A stretch of 64,000 nt of DNA from NCBI GenBank assembly GCA_001599755.1, contig BCHX01000003.1, positions 3,259,289 through 3,323,288 of the forward strand, given 5' to 3'. Shown in pieces: positions 50,682 through 63,024 of the stretch. How positions within the stretch are numbered: position 1 is the first letter of the stretch; the number at the start of each line of letters is the position of its first letter. The translations under genes and the position numbers were made by a program. The stretch is from Gliomastix tumulicola (taxonomy: Eukaryota; Ascomycota; Sordariomycetes; Hypocreales; Bionectriaceae). The notes under the pieces were generated by a model, which saw only the letters and a program-made list of their open reading frames with translations, had not been told where the DNA came from and did no database searches.

Positions 50682-51031
50682 ACATGTGCAGGATGGGCTT
50701 CATGGGTTTTGGTATTTGAGTTTACGCAGCATTGCCATGCTGCGGGGTTCGGCAGTGTCGATTTTCTTACGCGCACTCGGGATCTCTTAATGCGTTACGG
50801 ATGGTCTTTGTTTTTTGGGGTCAATGTTTTCACACGGTCATTGGGGTTTGCGGTTGTACAATACACCTCGAGGTTATGGGACTCGAGAACAATGAGAATT
50901 TCGCATATGATATCCTGATCTCTTCGCAGTCCCTTTTGATCGTGACGGCTCGGTTGACCGCACGTTTGTCAGAACTACTCGCTCAAAGCCCTCAACTGCC
51001 ACTCGTCCTGTGAGGACAGGACTGTCCATAA
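50682..51031. other. Convergent 3' region, H2B and Sqs1-like gene
   Basis: This is 350 bp between stop codons of the H2B gene and the minus-strand R3H/G-patch gene. Nothing beyond expected 3' untranslated sequence was seen. Confidence 0.6.
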
Positions 51032-53049
51032 CTAACCCAATCCCGCCTTGTTCGTTTTCATCGTCTGCGGAACAGGCTGCAGGATTCCCTTGTTGTTCTC
51101 CGACCCGAGAGCGGTGCCGCTGCTCCATCCCATCTTCTCCAGCATCAGCCGACCTCGATTTGAGCTTCCCAGCTCGGGCGCCGCCGCACCGACAATCTCC
51201 CCGTTGCGCACCTTGACGGCAGCATCATTACCGCCACGGAGCGGTTTGATCTTCGGAGCGGTCCGCTTGTGCTTGACGTCCGGGCGAGGCAGGTAGCGTC
51301 TTCGGATACGATTGATCACCGCGTCGAAAGTGGCTTCATTGTAAGGTAGGGTTCTGCCTGTCCGATAAAGGGTCGGGCGACGCTGGTCACCATTGCCGGT
51401 GGACTTGGATTTAATGTTGAACTTGTTGGCGATCTCGTGGATGATCTTCCTCGCGTTGGGGTCCATCGGCGGTAGCGTCATGCTATGGGGCTGGGCGTTA
51501 GCAACTCGCAGGTCTCGGTGCATGAGGGTGCACCACTTACGTTTCTCTTTGGGCCTGCATGAAAGACCTTATTTCGTCGGCCACCTGGTCCATGGTCATT
51601 CCGCCTGGGTATTTGGTCATCATGTCCTCAGGGCCCCTGGCGTTCTTTCCGAGTTGCCCAAGTGCGCGGAGCTCCTCTCGTTGCTTCTTGCGTTGGGCTT
51701 TCTTTAGGCGATCGTTGTTGAGGGCAGCTTGGAGTTGTTGCTCCATTTCGGAATCAGAGAGGCCGAAATTAATGTGTGCCCTCGCTGCCTTGCCCTTCTT
51801 CTTTTTCCTTGGGTTTGGCGGGCCCCAGTCCATAAAGTCGAGCTGTTCGTAGGCAGTAATGTCCTGAGCCCGAGTCAGGATGGCGTCAGAGGAATCTGAA
51901 TCGCTGGTGATGCCAACGATATCAGCGTTCGGGTCAAGGGTGCTTGGATCCTGGCCTGCGATGAGCTTTGCCAGCGTTTCATCATCCAGTTCTGACTCTG
52001 ACACAAATTCACCACCCTCCCCATCCTGCTGGTCCGACTTTCCTGTTTCGACTTCCGCTGCATCTTCTTCGTCGGCGGCGTCATCACTCAGGGCGCCACC
52101 GAGGTCTCGTCTGTTCCGTTGGTCCAGTTTGAGAAAGTCTGAAAGTTCCCCAGTCTCACGCATGTTCGCAATGTAGTCTGCATACATTTCAGCGTCGTCA
52201 TCTTCCTCTGCTCGACGACGACCCTTTCCACCACGACGATTGTTAGGACGCTTTGATGAAGCTACTTCGAGCTCCTTCTCAACAACTTGTATCTCAGTGC
52301 GGATTTGTGACATAGTAATGGTGTCTCTCGCCGAGCCAGGTGCTCGGTCACGGCCTTTGAAGAGGATGATCTCTTCATCGCTAGACTCACTGTCCACGGG
52401 ATCGGGACGGTCAGGGATCACTGGGGATTTGGAGCTAGCGTCCGGCGGGGGGTCTCCTTCAAGGTCAAAGAAGAATGAGGGTCGGCTGTTTTCCGGTAGC
52501 CGCTCCTCCTCGATATGCTGCTCGAGGTCTTCAGGTCCAAGGATGACTTCGTCCGAATCCTGGTCATTGTCGCCCTGGTTCTCCGGCCTGGCTACAACGG
52601 CTTGAGCTTGGAGCGGTACCTGAACATCATCTGGGGAGTCGCCAGTGGGTTCGGCCGTCTCTTGGTCGTTGGGTAATACCAGAGCATCTTCCGAATACGG
52701 GCTTTTCTCAGCTGCGGGGTCAAATTCTTTGGCCTCTGGATCGAGGATCGCTTCCTCGAGTAGCTCGAGCGGCGCGCTGGTACCGGCGCTCACGAACGTC
52801 ACCGGTTTACTCCGCAACTTGGTGCCCCGGTCCCATGATGAGTGATCCGACTTGCCCGTTTGCCTGGCCTCATCCGCTAGACTGAATGATGCTGAAGGAC
52901 ACTTGCGTTAGCCCCTCGTCATTCTGCTCACATTCGGCGACTGGGAGATTACCTGTGGAATGGATCTGTGGTCTCGGTGGCTGGTTGTAAGAACCTCCTC
53001 TTCGAGAATTGCCCCGGAAAGGCGGCGGTGCGCCCCGTTTCCGCGCCAT
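51032..53049 (-). CDS. SQS1: R3H and G-patch protein, Sqs1-like splicing cofactor
   Basis: This is a likely orthologue of yeast Sqs1 (Pfa1), a G-patch protein that stimulates the DEAH helicase Prp43 in pre-mRNA splicing and ribosome maturation. Model: complement of join 51032-51482, 51541-52891, 52953-53049, giving 632 residues. The start MARKRGAPPPFRGNSRRGG matches the basic amino terminus of the fungal family, and exon 2 resumes with ASFSLADEAR. A long acidic, low-complexity middle follows (residues about 60-480; EEEDAAEVE, many Asp/Ser). An R3H domain lies at about 484-560 (MDPNARKIIHEIANKFNI) and the G-patch at the very end (RLMLEKMGWSSGTALGSENNKG). Splice joins restore the frame at each boundary. 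Confidence 0.9.
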
Positions 53050-54713
53050 CCCAGCGACAGGTAGTGAGCTTCACTACCGCGTTGTCTCAGTGATCTGATG
53101 CTGTGTGCTGGTGAACCGGGCTGTGAATAGGTTGTCGTGGCCGTTGAAGTTGGATTCAGGGCTAATAATATTTCCCCAACATGTGGCAGGGAATATATCA
53201 AACCGGCTTGTTGAATTGGAGAAGAAGAATGACGCCTGAGAGGCCAGCAGGCACTATAAATGAAACGAAAGAAAAATGAGGCAACAACTTGAGTTCTCAA
53301 CGCCAGATTGTTCCAAGGAACCCGGTGAAAGAAAATGATGGTTGATTAAGGGTAGGAAGGTAACTGTGACGGTTATGCGGCCTAATACCCGGAACAAAGA
53401 TGGTCCACAGGGGAACTTGCAGCGTCGTTTGTCTGTTGTGGGTCTCCCAGTTTGGTCGCAGTAGACATTAATACTACCTTCACATGTATCATTTATACTC
53501 GACTACTTGCACTCGACCGTGCCTCGAACGAAGCGATCAGTATCCAAGGATGGCCGCGAAGAGAATGAACGAAGAGGATGCACAGCAATCGGTACACGGA
53601 GACTGAGCATGGATTCTAGACCGTTGTCGGGTACGTTAGGCAATCACTCAGCGTGGCCAGGACAGGTGGACCTAAATATCTAGACGGCTGACCTGGGGCT
53701 GCCTTGCGCTTCGAACACGATGTCTCATTGATATGCAAGGAGCCTATCAGACAAAATGTAGTGATTTTAATCGAGTGCGAAATACATATACAGGAATAGT
53801 AGCCTCTGACCGTACCACCCATCCTCAGGAAGCAGGCGAGTTCTTTGCATGTGTCGACTCCCTTGATGTCCACCATTGTCCACCATCCACCAAGCAATAG
53901 TGGACAGGTCATGAGGTAATAGCGAGGTGGCACCAGACCCCAGGCTCAGGCAGAAGAGTCATGTGGGTCTCGAGTGCTGAAGTCAGAGTGGGCCCACCAG
54001 ACTCGCCCAGTGGCCAACTGCCAACAGCGCCATCAGCCACTGTGCCAGTCGGATTCCAGAGCCCATGTCAGTGACTCAGTGCTAAGCGGACTGCCTGATG
54101 ATAACGTACTGCACAGTAAGTACGACCACCGTGCTTATGAGATCATTCCCGACCTTGGAGCTATCCATTCCGGTCACACATCGAAACATTAGCACAGCAA
54201 GCACCATCGGCAAATCATCAATCAATACCCTCGAAGGAGTTCCGCGCCGTTCTCATCGTCTCCGTGGGCTGCTGACAAACGACACGCTTCCCAGCCATCC
54301 ATCCATCTTCGTGCCTCAGGCGCCGTCTGTCATCTGACGACTCTGGTCTCTCCGAGTCGGTGTCAACTCACCCTCCTCATCCACGACTCTCATTCCGGAG
54401 TCAATATCGTGGCGGACGGCTAGCCAGCTCCCCTTGTCACACTCTGCCCTCGCTTTCTCGCCCTGTAGCGCGAATCACAGGCATCAGACGCCCCAGCTGG
54501 TAGCTGACCGAAAGCTGATCCAGCATTTCTGGTCACAGACGCCGAAGGTTTATTAGCCTCACCAGCCTCACCAGCCGCTCAAGACCTCTGATTGACGTAC
54601 GCGTCTCATTTTCATCGCCAACCCCTCGTCGACTGGTATACAGTCACGCCTTAGCGGGCGCTACTTAACAGCAGCTGAGCCTGGGATTTCTGACCGCAAA
54701 GGCTGAGCCCACC
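53050..54713. other. Divergent intergenic region, Sqs1-like gene and ATG4
   Basis: This is 1.66 kb between two divergent start codons. Short open frames occur (for example 53,974-54,192) but have no family features. No RNA gene or repeat was recognised. It probably contains both promoters and untranslated leaders. Confidence 0.5.
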
Positions 54714-56239
54714 ATGGGTAATGGAGACCTCCCTCGGTTTCGCCGGATAGTGCAGCTATTCTGGGACCCGGAGCCATCGAACGACTCTGCGGCTGATAAG
54801 CCGGTATGGTGTTTGGGCCAGAAGTACAAGCTTGGTGACCACAAAACCGCACCGCACCAGCACAAGACTACGGAACAAAGCACGCCGGGGCCTGATGCAC
54901 AGGCGCCGCCAAAGGATGACAAGGCTCAACCAACACCACCCCCGAATGCACTTAAAGAAACGACGCACTCCGAGTCAGATGGCGACCACTTCTCTTGCTC
55001 GCTTGCCTGCGAGGAGCCGCTCCCCCAGGGAAGCTGGCCCCAGGCCTTCATAGATGATTTCGACTCCCGCTTTTGGATGACGTACAGGTCTGAATTTCAG
55101 AAGATACCAGCATCCACCGACCCCAAGGCGCTGGCTTCATTATCCTTAGCTATGCGCATCAAGTCCACATTTGGAGATCAAGCGGGCTTCACCTCTGATA
55201 GTGGTTGGGGCTGCATGATACGGTCTGGACAGAGCCTTCTGGCAACTACTTTGGCACTGCTCCGTCTTGGACGAGGTACCCATCCCTTCCATATCTCCTC
55301 TTGAGATGTGATTCCCTCTAACGGTTTGGTAGACTGGCGAAGAGGCAGCCTCCCTGATGAGGAGCGCGAGATCATCCAGCTGTTTGCGGATGATCCACGC
55401 GCGCCGTACTCCATCCACAAGTTCGTACAGCATGGCGCCAAAGCGTGTGGGAAGTTCCCAGGAGAGTGGTTTGGTCCTTCTGCTACGGCTCAATGCATCG
55501 AGTGAGACTCCTTGGCTCGGATTGTCTGATCGGAATACCGTTTACTGACGCATTTTTAGGGCGTTGACAGATGCGACTGATCCACAGCTCCGGGTGTACA
55601 GTACTGGATATGGCCCTGATGTCTACGAGGATCGATTTATGAAGATTGCGAAGCCGGATGGGGAGCAGTTTCATCCTACTCTCATCCTGGTAGGGACCAG
55701 GCTTGGCATCGACAAGATCACGCCGGTGTACTGGGAGGCACTCGTTGCGTCCCTGCAGATGCCGCAGTCTGCCGGCATTGCTGGGTAAGTCCTCGTACGC
55801 ACTGTTGGTGTATGCCGCCGGGCCCGTGCTAACTGACACTCACTGCAGCGGATGCCCTTCTTCTGCCCACTACTTCATTGCTGCCCAGGGCTCTTTCCTC
55901 TTCTATCTTGACCCTCACCACACTCGTCCGGCACTGCCGTATCACGAGGATCCGAAGGACTACACCGCTGAAGAGGTCGACTCGTGCCACACCAAGCGTC
56001 TGAGGCGGATTCACGTGCGGGAGATGGACCCCAGCATGCTCATCGGCTTCTTGATCAAATCCGAGGATGACTGGGCGGACTGGAGGCGGAGCGTTAAGCA
56101 TGTTCAGGGAAAGTCTATCATTCATGTCTCGGATTTCGACCCGTCTCTTGTGGGTTCGGCTGGCCCTGAGGGTAGGGCAGGGGCTATCGATGAGGTCGAG
56201 TTCCTGAGCAGTGATGACGAAGACATGGCCATCGACTGA
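54714..56239 (+). CDS. ATG4: Cysteine protease Atg4 (autophagy)
   Basis: This cytosolic peptidase family C54 enzyme trims Atg8 to expose its C-terminal glycine and later frees Atg8 from phosphatidylethanolamine. Model: join 54714-55275, 55333-55501, 55560-55784, 55849-56239, giving 448 residues. The catalytic cysteine is C167 in TSDSGWGCMIRSGQSLLA; the Asp and His are D340 and H342 in FYLDPHHTRP. The oxyanion/core block GGCPSSAHYFIA (319-330) has Cys and Ala where most family members have GGRPSSSHYF. Between the first conserved block (VWCLGQKY) and the peptidase core is a poorly conserved Pro/Gln-rich insert (about 42-95). The C-terminus is acidic (SSDDEDMAID). Introns are 57-64 nt with CTAAC-like branch sites. 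Confidence 0.95.
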
Positions 56240-56520
56240 TGAGCTGGACTGATGGCGTTTTTCTGCTGGCTTGTCTTGGGAGTTTGGGTGTTTGAATGTT
56301 GGATTGGCCGTCTATGGATCCTTACTAGGATGTGGCTCTTTGCTTGAATGCGTAGCATTATTGGCCCGGCCATTTTACATACTATTGAGATCCTCGTCTT
56401 TCGTCAACGACTGGAAAATGTTGGTCTCTAATTCAGGGTCTTAGGCAGAAACAGCGTGATGTACAAATGGGACACGAATCTTGGGAAAACACGTCTATTG
56501 GTGTGTGGTATCGTCTATCG

Positions 56521-58359
56521 TCATCTCTTTTGCTTCCCCCTTTTAGACTTGTTGCCTGGCCCTGTTGCAGGCACAGCGGCAGCATGCCCTTCGTCGTGGA
56601 CGTGGCGGAACAGTTTTGTTCTCGAGGGGAAAGATTCCGCACACACGGAGCACTTGTGCTGTGGTGGAGGCACGTATTAGTACATTATCGTGGGTGCTTC
56701 AAAGACTGGCTTGGTGGGAAGGGCACCTGGGGGAGGAAAGGGGAAAGGATGATCGTACCGTATCAGTCGATAATGCAGCATCAGTTGCGGCCGCTGCCTT
56801 TTTTGCTCGCTTCGCCTTGGCCTTCCCTATTTTCTTTTCGGGCGCCGCGTCGTTGAGTGATGCGCGCCCCAGCACATCAGAGAGTTCCTCTTCCGGGTCT
56901 TCCAAGCCATGACTTGTCTGGTCAGAGGCCGACTTCTGACTTCCTGCTAGTCTGTCAACAACGGCGTCCCGGGATGCGTACTCGTCATCTGACTCGTGGC
57001 TTGTTTCTGAGGCTGCGGCATCGTCCTCGTCCTGTTCTGAGGGACGCGGGGGTTTCTGCTCTTTGTCCGACTGTGAATGTGAACTCTCCAAATCAGACTC
57101 TGGCTCAAAGTGTTGGGTATCCTTCTCCTTGGCGACCTTGGTATCGCTCTCGACAGTGGGCTTCTGCGACTCGCCTCCCTCTTCTGCTTCGAGATGCAGT
57201 TCGGCCCCTTCCTTTCTCATCTGGTGGCGCAGCTGGCGAACAGCTTTGATGTGCTTCTTACTCTTCTCGTGGACGTCGAGCTGCTTCTCGCTCTTGAACG
57301 TCTTGTTGCAGACGACACACTCCAAGACCTCGACCTCCTCCTCTTCCTCGTCGTCGTCGGAGAAGCCACCCTCTTCTTCCGCTTCACCACCACCATCTTC
57401 ACGCGAGGCGGCCCACTCAGGGAGTTCGAAGGCGGCCATCTTCTCCTGGTTCGCCACGCGGGAGCGCGCAGCCTGGGCGGCGGCGGCATCGCGCATGGAC
57501 TTCTGGCGCTCGGCGTCGGTCTGCGAGTTGGGTAGGTAGCGCGGGTCGCGCTTCCGGACAAACTTGACGAGGAAACGCACGGCGTCGTTGAACTCGCGAA
57601 GGGCGTCGTCGCGGAGCTTCTTGTTCTCCTTCTCCATGAGGCGGCGGACACGGCGGTCGGGGGCATCGGAGAGGCGGTACTTGTCCTTCCAGGAGAACGA
57701 CTTCTTGGACGAGAACGCGGCCCAGGAGCTGTAGAAGAGCTTGACCGTGGGGTCGAACTCGTCATCTGAGGAGCCAAAAGTCGGGTAGTCCGGGCAGTCA
57801 GTGCCGTCAAAGTCGGCCGCGGCTTGCTCCTCCATGGCGAGGTGCTCGAAGGTCTCGCGGGCGATGCCGAAGAAGCCTGTAGGCTCATCGTCGAAAGGAA
57901 CGGTGGCGTTGAACCTCCGCATTAGATTCATGATCTCGGCGGTGGATGTGAGACGGACGTTGTGGAAGGCCGTGGCCTGGCCATCAGTGTCATCGCCATA
58001 GCCGTCGTCGCCGCTCAGAATGGCGTCCCGGTGGGAGTCGTACCAGGCTCTCTCCTGCGGATCAGAGAGGATGTCGTAGGCGGCCTGGACCTCTGCAAAC
58101 TTTTGCGTGGCGACCTCTACATTGTTTATGTTGCGGTCGGGATGTAGCTCCAGCGCCTTTCTGCGATATGCCTTCTTGATTCTCCAACTGGTCAGCTTAC
58201 GTCTTGTCTTTGTGCCATGTGCTGCTTCCGAATCACTCACTCCTCCTCCGTGGCTAGCCTCTCGACGCCTATTAGTTCATAGTAACATGTTTTTTGGACT
58301 GTGGCAGCGGCTGGCGCTCTATTGCTGGCGCCGCCGTCTGAGGATTGTTGCGCCCCCAT
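56521..58359 (-). CDS. JJJ1: DnaJ and zinc-finger co-chaperone Jjj1-like
   Basis: This J-protein stimulates the Hsp70 Ssa in the cytosol to release Arx1 and related factors from new 60S ribosomal subunits. Model: complement of join 56521-56658, 56759-58181, 58241-58359, giving 559 residues. The J domain spans about 22-90 (CYYELIGVERLATEEEIKKAYRR split by the first intron, then the HPD of ELHPDRN). It is followed by a conserved linker, a C2H2 finger at about 328-350 (LECVVCNKTF, HEKSKKH), an acidic/Ser-rich region, and a basic KKIGKAKAKRAKK. A last exon adds a second C2H2 finger (C517, C520, H533, H539; HKCSVCAESFPSRTKLFRH) and a basic tail. Without the last exon the frame would end 15 codons into intron sequence, so both ends of the model were built from splice signals. 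Confidence 0.93.
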
Positions 58360-59049
58360 CAGTTAGAGGGAAGATTTCTGGCGTTTGGGTGTGTGATACT
58401 CATGAAAAGATCAAACAGCGACCCCGACAGAACGTATAACACTATATTACACACGCCCAGCCCCGAAAACTGTGGAGTTCGACGCCGTAGCGAAAGCTCT
58501 GGCAAGTTATGAGCGCGTATGAGTCAACCGGAGTGAGTGTCTGTGGATGGGCAGAAGGATGGTAGACCCCGCCCCCACCTGATAAAAACGTTGTTGTCCT
58601 CTAGGGTAGGCAGAAGCTGAAAGACCCCACGACAACCCACCGCCTGCATCATGATGTACCAGCAATCTCCACTGAATTTGCCGGGGGAGAATGTACTCAC
58701 AGCTGTCTCCGATGGTCGGCACCAAGACCTGGAAAAACTTCGAAAATAAGGGGACAGTGCAGGTACAGAGGGCAGTTTAAAGGGTTACGTCCTGTCGGCA
58801 TCTTCGGTCATTGGTATATGAAACTTTGCCAGACCATCAAGTCTGTTCCTTCTCATATGGTGCTGGGTGGATGAGACTGAGGAGAAAAGTCAAATTCATT
58901 CCCTGCGCGGCAACCTCGACTCGGTGTTTCCTCTCTCACAGGAGGTCCAAGTAGAGCTCAGACAAGAAGACTCTCCACTGTCCAAATTCTGCTCTTAGAC
59001 ATCTCTTCGTTGCCCTACTCCGAGACGTTTGCAACTTTCAACTGCCGAG
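58360..59049. other. Divergent promoter region, JJJ1 and cystathionine gamma-synthase
   Basis: This is 690 bp between divergent start codons. No gene, repeat or RNA element was seen. A pyrimidine-rich stretch precedes the plus-strand start. The interval is expected to carry both promoters. Confidence 0.5.
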
Positions 59050-61061
59050 ATGCCTGCCATCGAACTCGGTGAGGCAATCCCTCCTGACACTGCTCATGTA
59101 AGTCACAGTGTCTCACCATGTCATCCACCTTTGCTCTTCATCATGGTCGCGGTAGCTGACTTTCTCATCTGCCATAAAGGCTGTCAGTGTATCCTTACCG
59201 ACATGGCGAGCAAACGTCGGTTATGAGGAGGGAGAGGACTGGGTCGTCAGTAAGATGGTCACAGGCTATCCACGGTAAGACGAGCACTTCCCCTCCAAAC
59301 CAAATCCCACAGCGTCGTGAGCTTACGGATTCCCCCAGATTCTTTGTGCACCGTTCTATAAAAGCCTTCGCCGCCGATATCCTGGCAAAGCACGGACAGC
59401 CCGGCAACAATGCTATGCTCTTCCCGACTGGGACTGCTGCTGGGCGTTGTCTCGATTTCATGAAGCAGCGCGCTTCCTCCACAGAGCTCGGACTTTCCCT
59501 CCGGGTGCTGGAGCTTGCGCTGGATTCGTCGTCGCCGAGGACCTCTTCGTCACCCGTTCTCAGGCAGCTCTGCCCCCGAATCTTTGCCGTCATCTATCCC
59601 GAGGCTGAAGGGCAGCCGCTGGCGAAGCAGTACTGGCAGCACGCCGGCGACGGCGTGTCTAGCAGAAGAGCCGAGTTCTGCCATTCGTTGTTCCGAGAGG
59701 GCCTGCTTATCCCTAGAACCGAAGGAGTAGACAAGGAGCCGTGCCCCGAGTCAGCAGCAGCAGCAGCCCGGCCTTTCAAAGGTCCGAGACGGTACCAGCG
59801 CCCAGGGTCCATCGATGGCATTCCTAGTTTGGCCCCCAAATCTTCCGCATCAGCCACCACTAACGGTGCAACGGCTGCGGTGTCGGAGAACCAGGAAAGC
59901 TCGCTCTTTCTCGAGGAGCGATACGGCCGTAACCTCGATGTCTCTCTCGTGAGCGGGGCCAAGTCGGCTATCCGGAGACGCATTGCCGGCGCCATGGCTG
60001 GTGACCTGGAGGCTGCCAGCGGTGAGACTGCACCTGAGGAGGACATGTCAGCCAATACACGGGGCATCCACAGCCTGAAGGAGGACGATGTCTACCTCTT
60101 CCCTTGTGGCATGAATGCCATCTACAATGCCCACCGTGCTCTCCTCTACTGCCGCCCTGCGGCACAGAGCGTGAACTTTGGCTTTCCCTATGTCGACACG
60201 CTCAAAATTCTCCAGAAGTTCGGACACGGATGCATATTCTACGGCAACGGATCGGCTGCGGATCTCGACGACCTAGAGGCGCGTCTCCGGTCCGGTGAGA
60301 ACATCTTGGGCGTCTTCTGCGAGTTCCCTGGCAATCCGCTGCTCAAGTGTCCTGACCTCGCACGCATCAGGAAGCTGGCAGACGAGTTCGACTTTGCCAT
60401 AGTCGTCGATGAGACCATTGGCACCTTCGCCAACATCAATGTTCTTCCCGTCGCTGACATCGTTGTTAGCAGTCTCACCAAGATCTTCTCGGGTGACTCC
60501 AATGTCATGGGCGGAAGTGCCATTCTAAACCCCGAGAGCAGGCTCTACCCGACCTTGAAAAAGGCCATGGAGAGCGTCCACGAGGACAACTACTGGGCTG
60601 AGGACGTAATTTTCATGGAGAGGAACAGCCGGGACTTTGCGTCTCGTGTTACTCGAATCAACGCCAACGCCGAGGCAATCTGTGACATCCTACGGCAGCA
60701 CCCCAGCGTCAAAGACGTTTACTACCCGAAATTCAACCCTGACCGGCCCATCTACGACTCTTTCAAGCTTCCCGATGGCGGATACGGCGGTCTGCTGTCC
60801 GTCGTCTTCCACGAGGTGCCCTACGCTCAGGCCTTTTTCGATGCCATCCTCACTGCCAAGGGTCCCAGCCTGGGAACCAACTTCACGCTCTGCTCCCCGT
60901 ACGTTGTGCTAGCGCACTATGGCGAGCTGGACTGGGCGAAGGAGTTTGGCGTTGACCCCAACCTTGTGCGGCTGAGCGTCGGGCTCGAAGAGACGTCGGA
61001 TTTGCAGAAGACATTCCAGGACGCCCTCACAGCTGCCAACTCTGCCTCGGCGAAGCAGTAA
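59050..61061 (+). CDS. STR2: Cystathionine gamma-synthase
   Basis: This pyridoxal-phosphate enzyme of the transsulfuration pathway joins cysteine to an activated homoserine to make cystathionine on the way to homocysteine and methionine (yeast Str2, Neurospora met-7). Model: join 59050-59097, 59180-59274, 59339-61061, giving 621 residues. The amino terminus reads LPTWRANVGYEEGEDWV, typical of the fungal long form. The PLP fold shows FPCGMNAIYNAHRALL, SVNFGFPYVDTLKIL, DFAIVVDETIGTF and SSLTKIFSGDSNVMGGS, in which K429 should form the Schiff base. A low-complexity insert (Ala/Ser-rich, about 185-235) separates the amino-terminal part from the catalytic core. The first intron is 82 nt, the second 64 nt. 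It lies tail to tail with the SPX-RING gene. Confidence 0.93.
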
Positions 61062-61386
61062 AGAGAAGCAAAAAAGGGGGAAGATAAAGCAGTGCGTATC
61101 ATTGAAGTTGTGGACCACTTGATTCCGCAGTGGTCCGTTATTATATCCAACATATTTGAAACCGAGCCCGGCGTTTTTTTTCTGTTTTGGGTCGGCGGCA
61201 TCTCGACTTATACACAGGTATGGTCTTTTTGGCTTTCAACAAGAGATGCAGAGCAATGGCGTTTAGAAGAAAAAAACAATCATGATCGTATATATAAAAG
61301 GTCCCGAAAGAAGCGATAAACCAAATAGCAAAGATAAAAAAAAGGGGATATCAAGATATAAAGAAAGCATCGCTGGCTCCTCGCCC
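61062..61386. other. Convergent 3' region, STR2 and SPX-RING gene
   Basis: This is 325 bp between stop codons, with A-rich runs near 61,270-61,345 that would suit polyadenylation on the plus strand. No gene was seen. Confidence 0.6.
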
Positions 61387-63024
61387 TCACATAACCGTGC
61401 ATGCCTCGGGCTTGTAATTAGGCCCAAAGTCTTCTACGCCTCGTTCCATTTCGTTTTGGGCCTGCTTCTCACGAACCTCCCTGACGAAGTACTTCTTCAT
61501 GTGCTTGGCTAGCTCATCGTCAAGGTTGTCTGTAGTTGTTAGTGGGGGGTGAATATTCGTCGGGGGAGGGTTGGAAACGAACCAGAGGTAGCTTTCATGA
61601 CGACGTCAGCCCGGCAGAGAGGACAGTGCCTCTCGTTTCGTCGCTGAATCTTGACCGTACAGCGGATGCAGAATACGTGCTGGCAGGCCAGGCGGACAGG
61701 ACGATAAGCCACAGCGAAGCAGATCGGGCAGAGAAAGTCGCTGATCTGGGGGACCAGCGAGACCAGCTCGGACGACATCTTGGCGCAAACATCCTTGCCG
61801 ACATTGCCCGTCATGAGGCGGTGCGACTGCACTGCACCACGGAAGGCCTGTGAGATGCCAAACGACGTTCGCTTATCGAACTCTGGGAAGCTCATGTTAG
61901 TAGAGCTCTTGCAAGAAGAGGAGGCGGGGGGGAGAATTGGGAGTTTCTGAGGAGGGGTTGATCCTTACTCTTGAGAATCTTGCGAACTGCGAGCTGGTTC
62001 AACTCCTGAAACTGGAGGTACTTCAGCAGACTGGCGTTGAGATGGATGAACCGCCGAAACGCCGCCTTGCTAGAAGACAGCTTGAACTGCTTGACGAGCC
62101 TCTTCGCCTCCACCTGGTTCTGGAACCACTGCAGCTGCTTCAGGGCATTCTGGCTCGACCTGGTACCGTGCGTCTGCTCCTGCGTGGCGAAGAACACCTC
62201 GGCCTCGACGTACAGCTCCAGGATATACCTCCAGGGCTGCAGGTCGGTCCTGTGGAGGCGGGTGGGCTTCGTCACCTGGGCGATCTCCTGGCCCAGGTTC
62301 GTGATCTCCTGGTTCATCTTCTGCTGCTCCTCGGCCTGCAGGTCGTCGATGCCGTTGACGTCGGCGTGCAGCATGTTGAAGAACTGGCTGTCGAAGACGA
62401 GCGGGACCTCGACGGTCTTGTACTCGCTGGAATCAGCGCCCCAAGCCTCGGAGGGCGACGGGCTGTCCTCGGTGGAAATATCGCCATTGGCCATGACCGA
62501 GTCCTCGGCCGTCTCCTCCGTGCCGCTGGGCGAGCCATCCCCCCGCGTGGATGCGAGTTCACTGGCGATCTTCTCAAAGAAGACGCGCGCCGCCGGATTC
62601 AGAGAAGCATCGACGATCTCCTTGCCCTTGAGGCGCACATTGACAGTGAGCGTGGGCCGGACAAGCTGCGAATCGGCTGGGACTTTTGTCAGCCACAATG
62701 CTCTTGGAGGGGGAGCAGGGGGGAACGATGCTCCTCTCGACATACTGTTGAGGCGATACTTCAGGGCGAGAGGCGTCGTGTTCTCCGGGTCACTCAGAGA
62801 CTGGAGCGTCTCCGGATCGAGGCCGAGGTCATGCAGTTCCTGCTGGACCTTCTTCAAGCATTTCTTCAGCTGGCCGTACGGAATGGCGTAATCGAGCCAG
62901 TGTGCTGGGAAACCTGTTTGAATGTCAGGGAGAGGAACCAGGCAGAGGCCGAGCACGAGACGACTGGATCCCGGAACGAACCTTGTGAAGCCAGCGACTC
63001 CCTAAAGTCGCGCGCAAACTTCAT
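61387..63024 (-). CDS. SPX and RING-finger protein (probable E3 ligase) with CaaX-like end
   Basis: SPX domains bind inositol pyrophosphates and report phosphate status; a RING finger recruits ubiquitin-conjugating enzymes. The pairing suggests a phosphate-linked E3 ligase, which is an inference. Model: complement of join 61387-61529, 61583-61882, 61969-62913, 62982-63024, giving 476 residues. The SPX starts at once (MKFARDFRESLASQGFPAHW, then YGQLKKCLKKV) and ends with LLKYLQFQELNQLAVRKILK and KFDKR, whose codons are joined across intron 2. A Ser/Glu-rich insert splits it. The C3HC4 RING ligands are C381, C384, C396, H398, C401, C404, C416 and C419. The last exon ends PEACTVM: the four final residues fit a prenylation CaaX box. 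A long frame on the opposite strand is a shadow. Confidence 0.92.

Noticed and set aside
57063..57539. Long serine-rich plus-strand frames
   Set aside because: They are shadows of the acidic region of the Jjj1-like gene on the minus strand.
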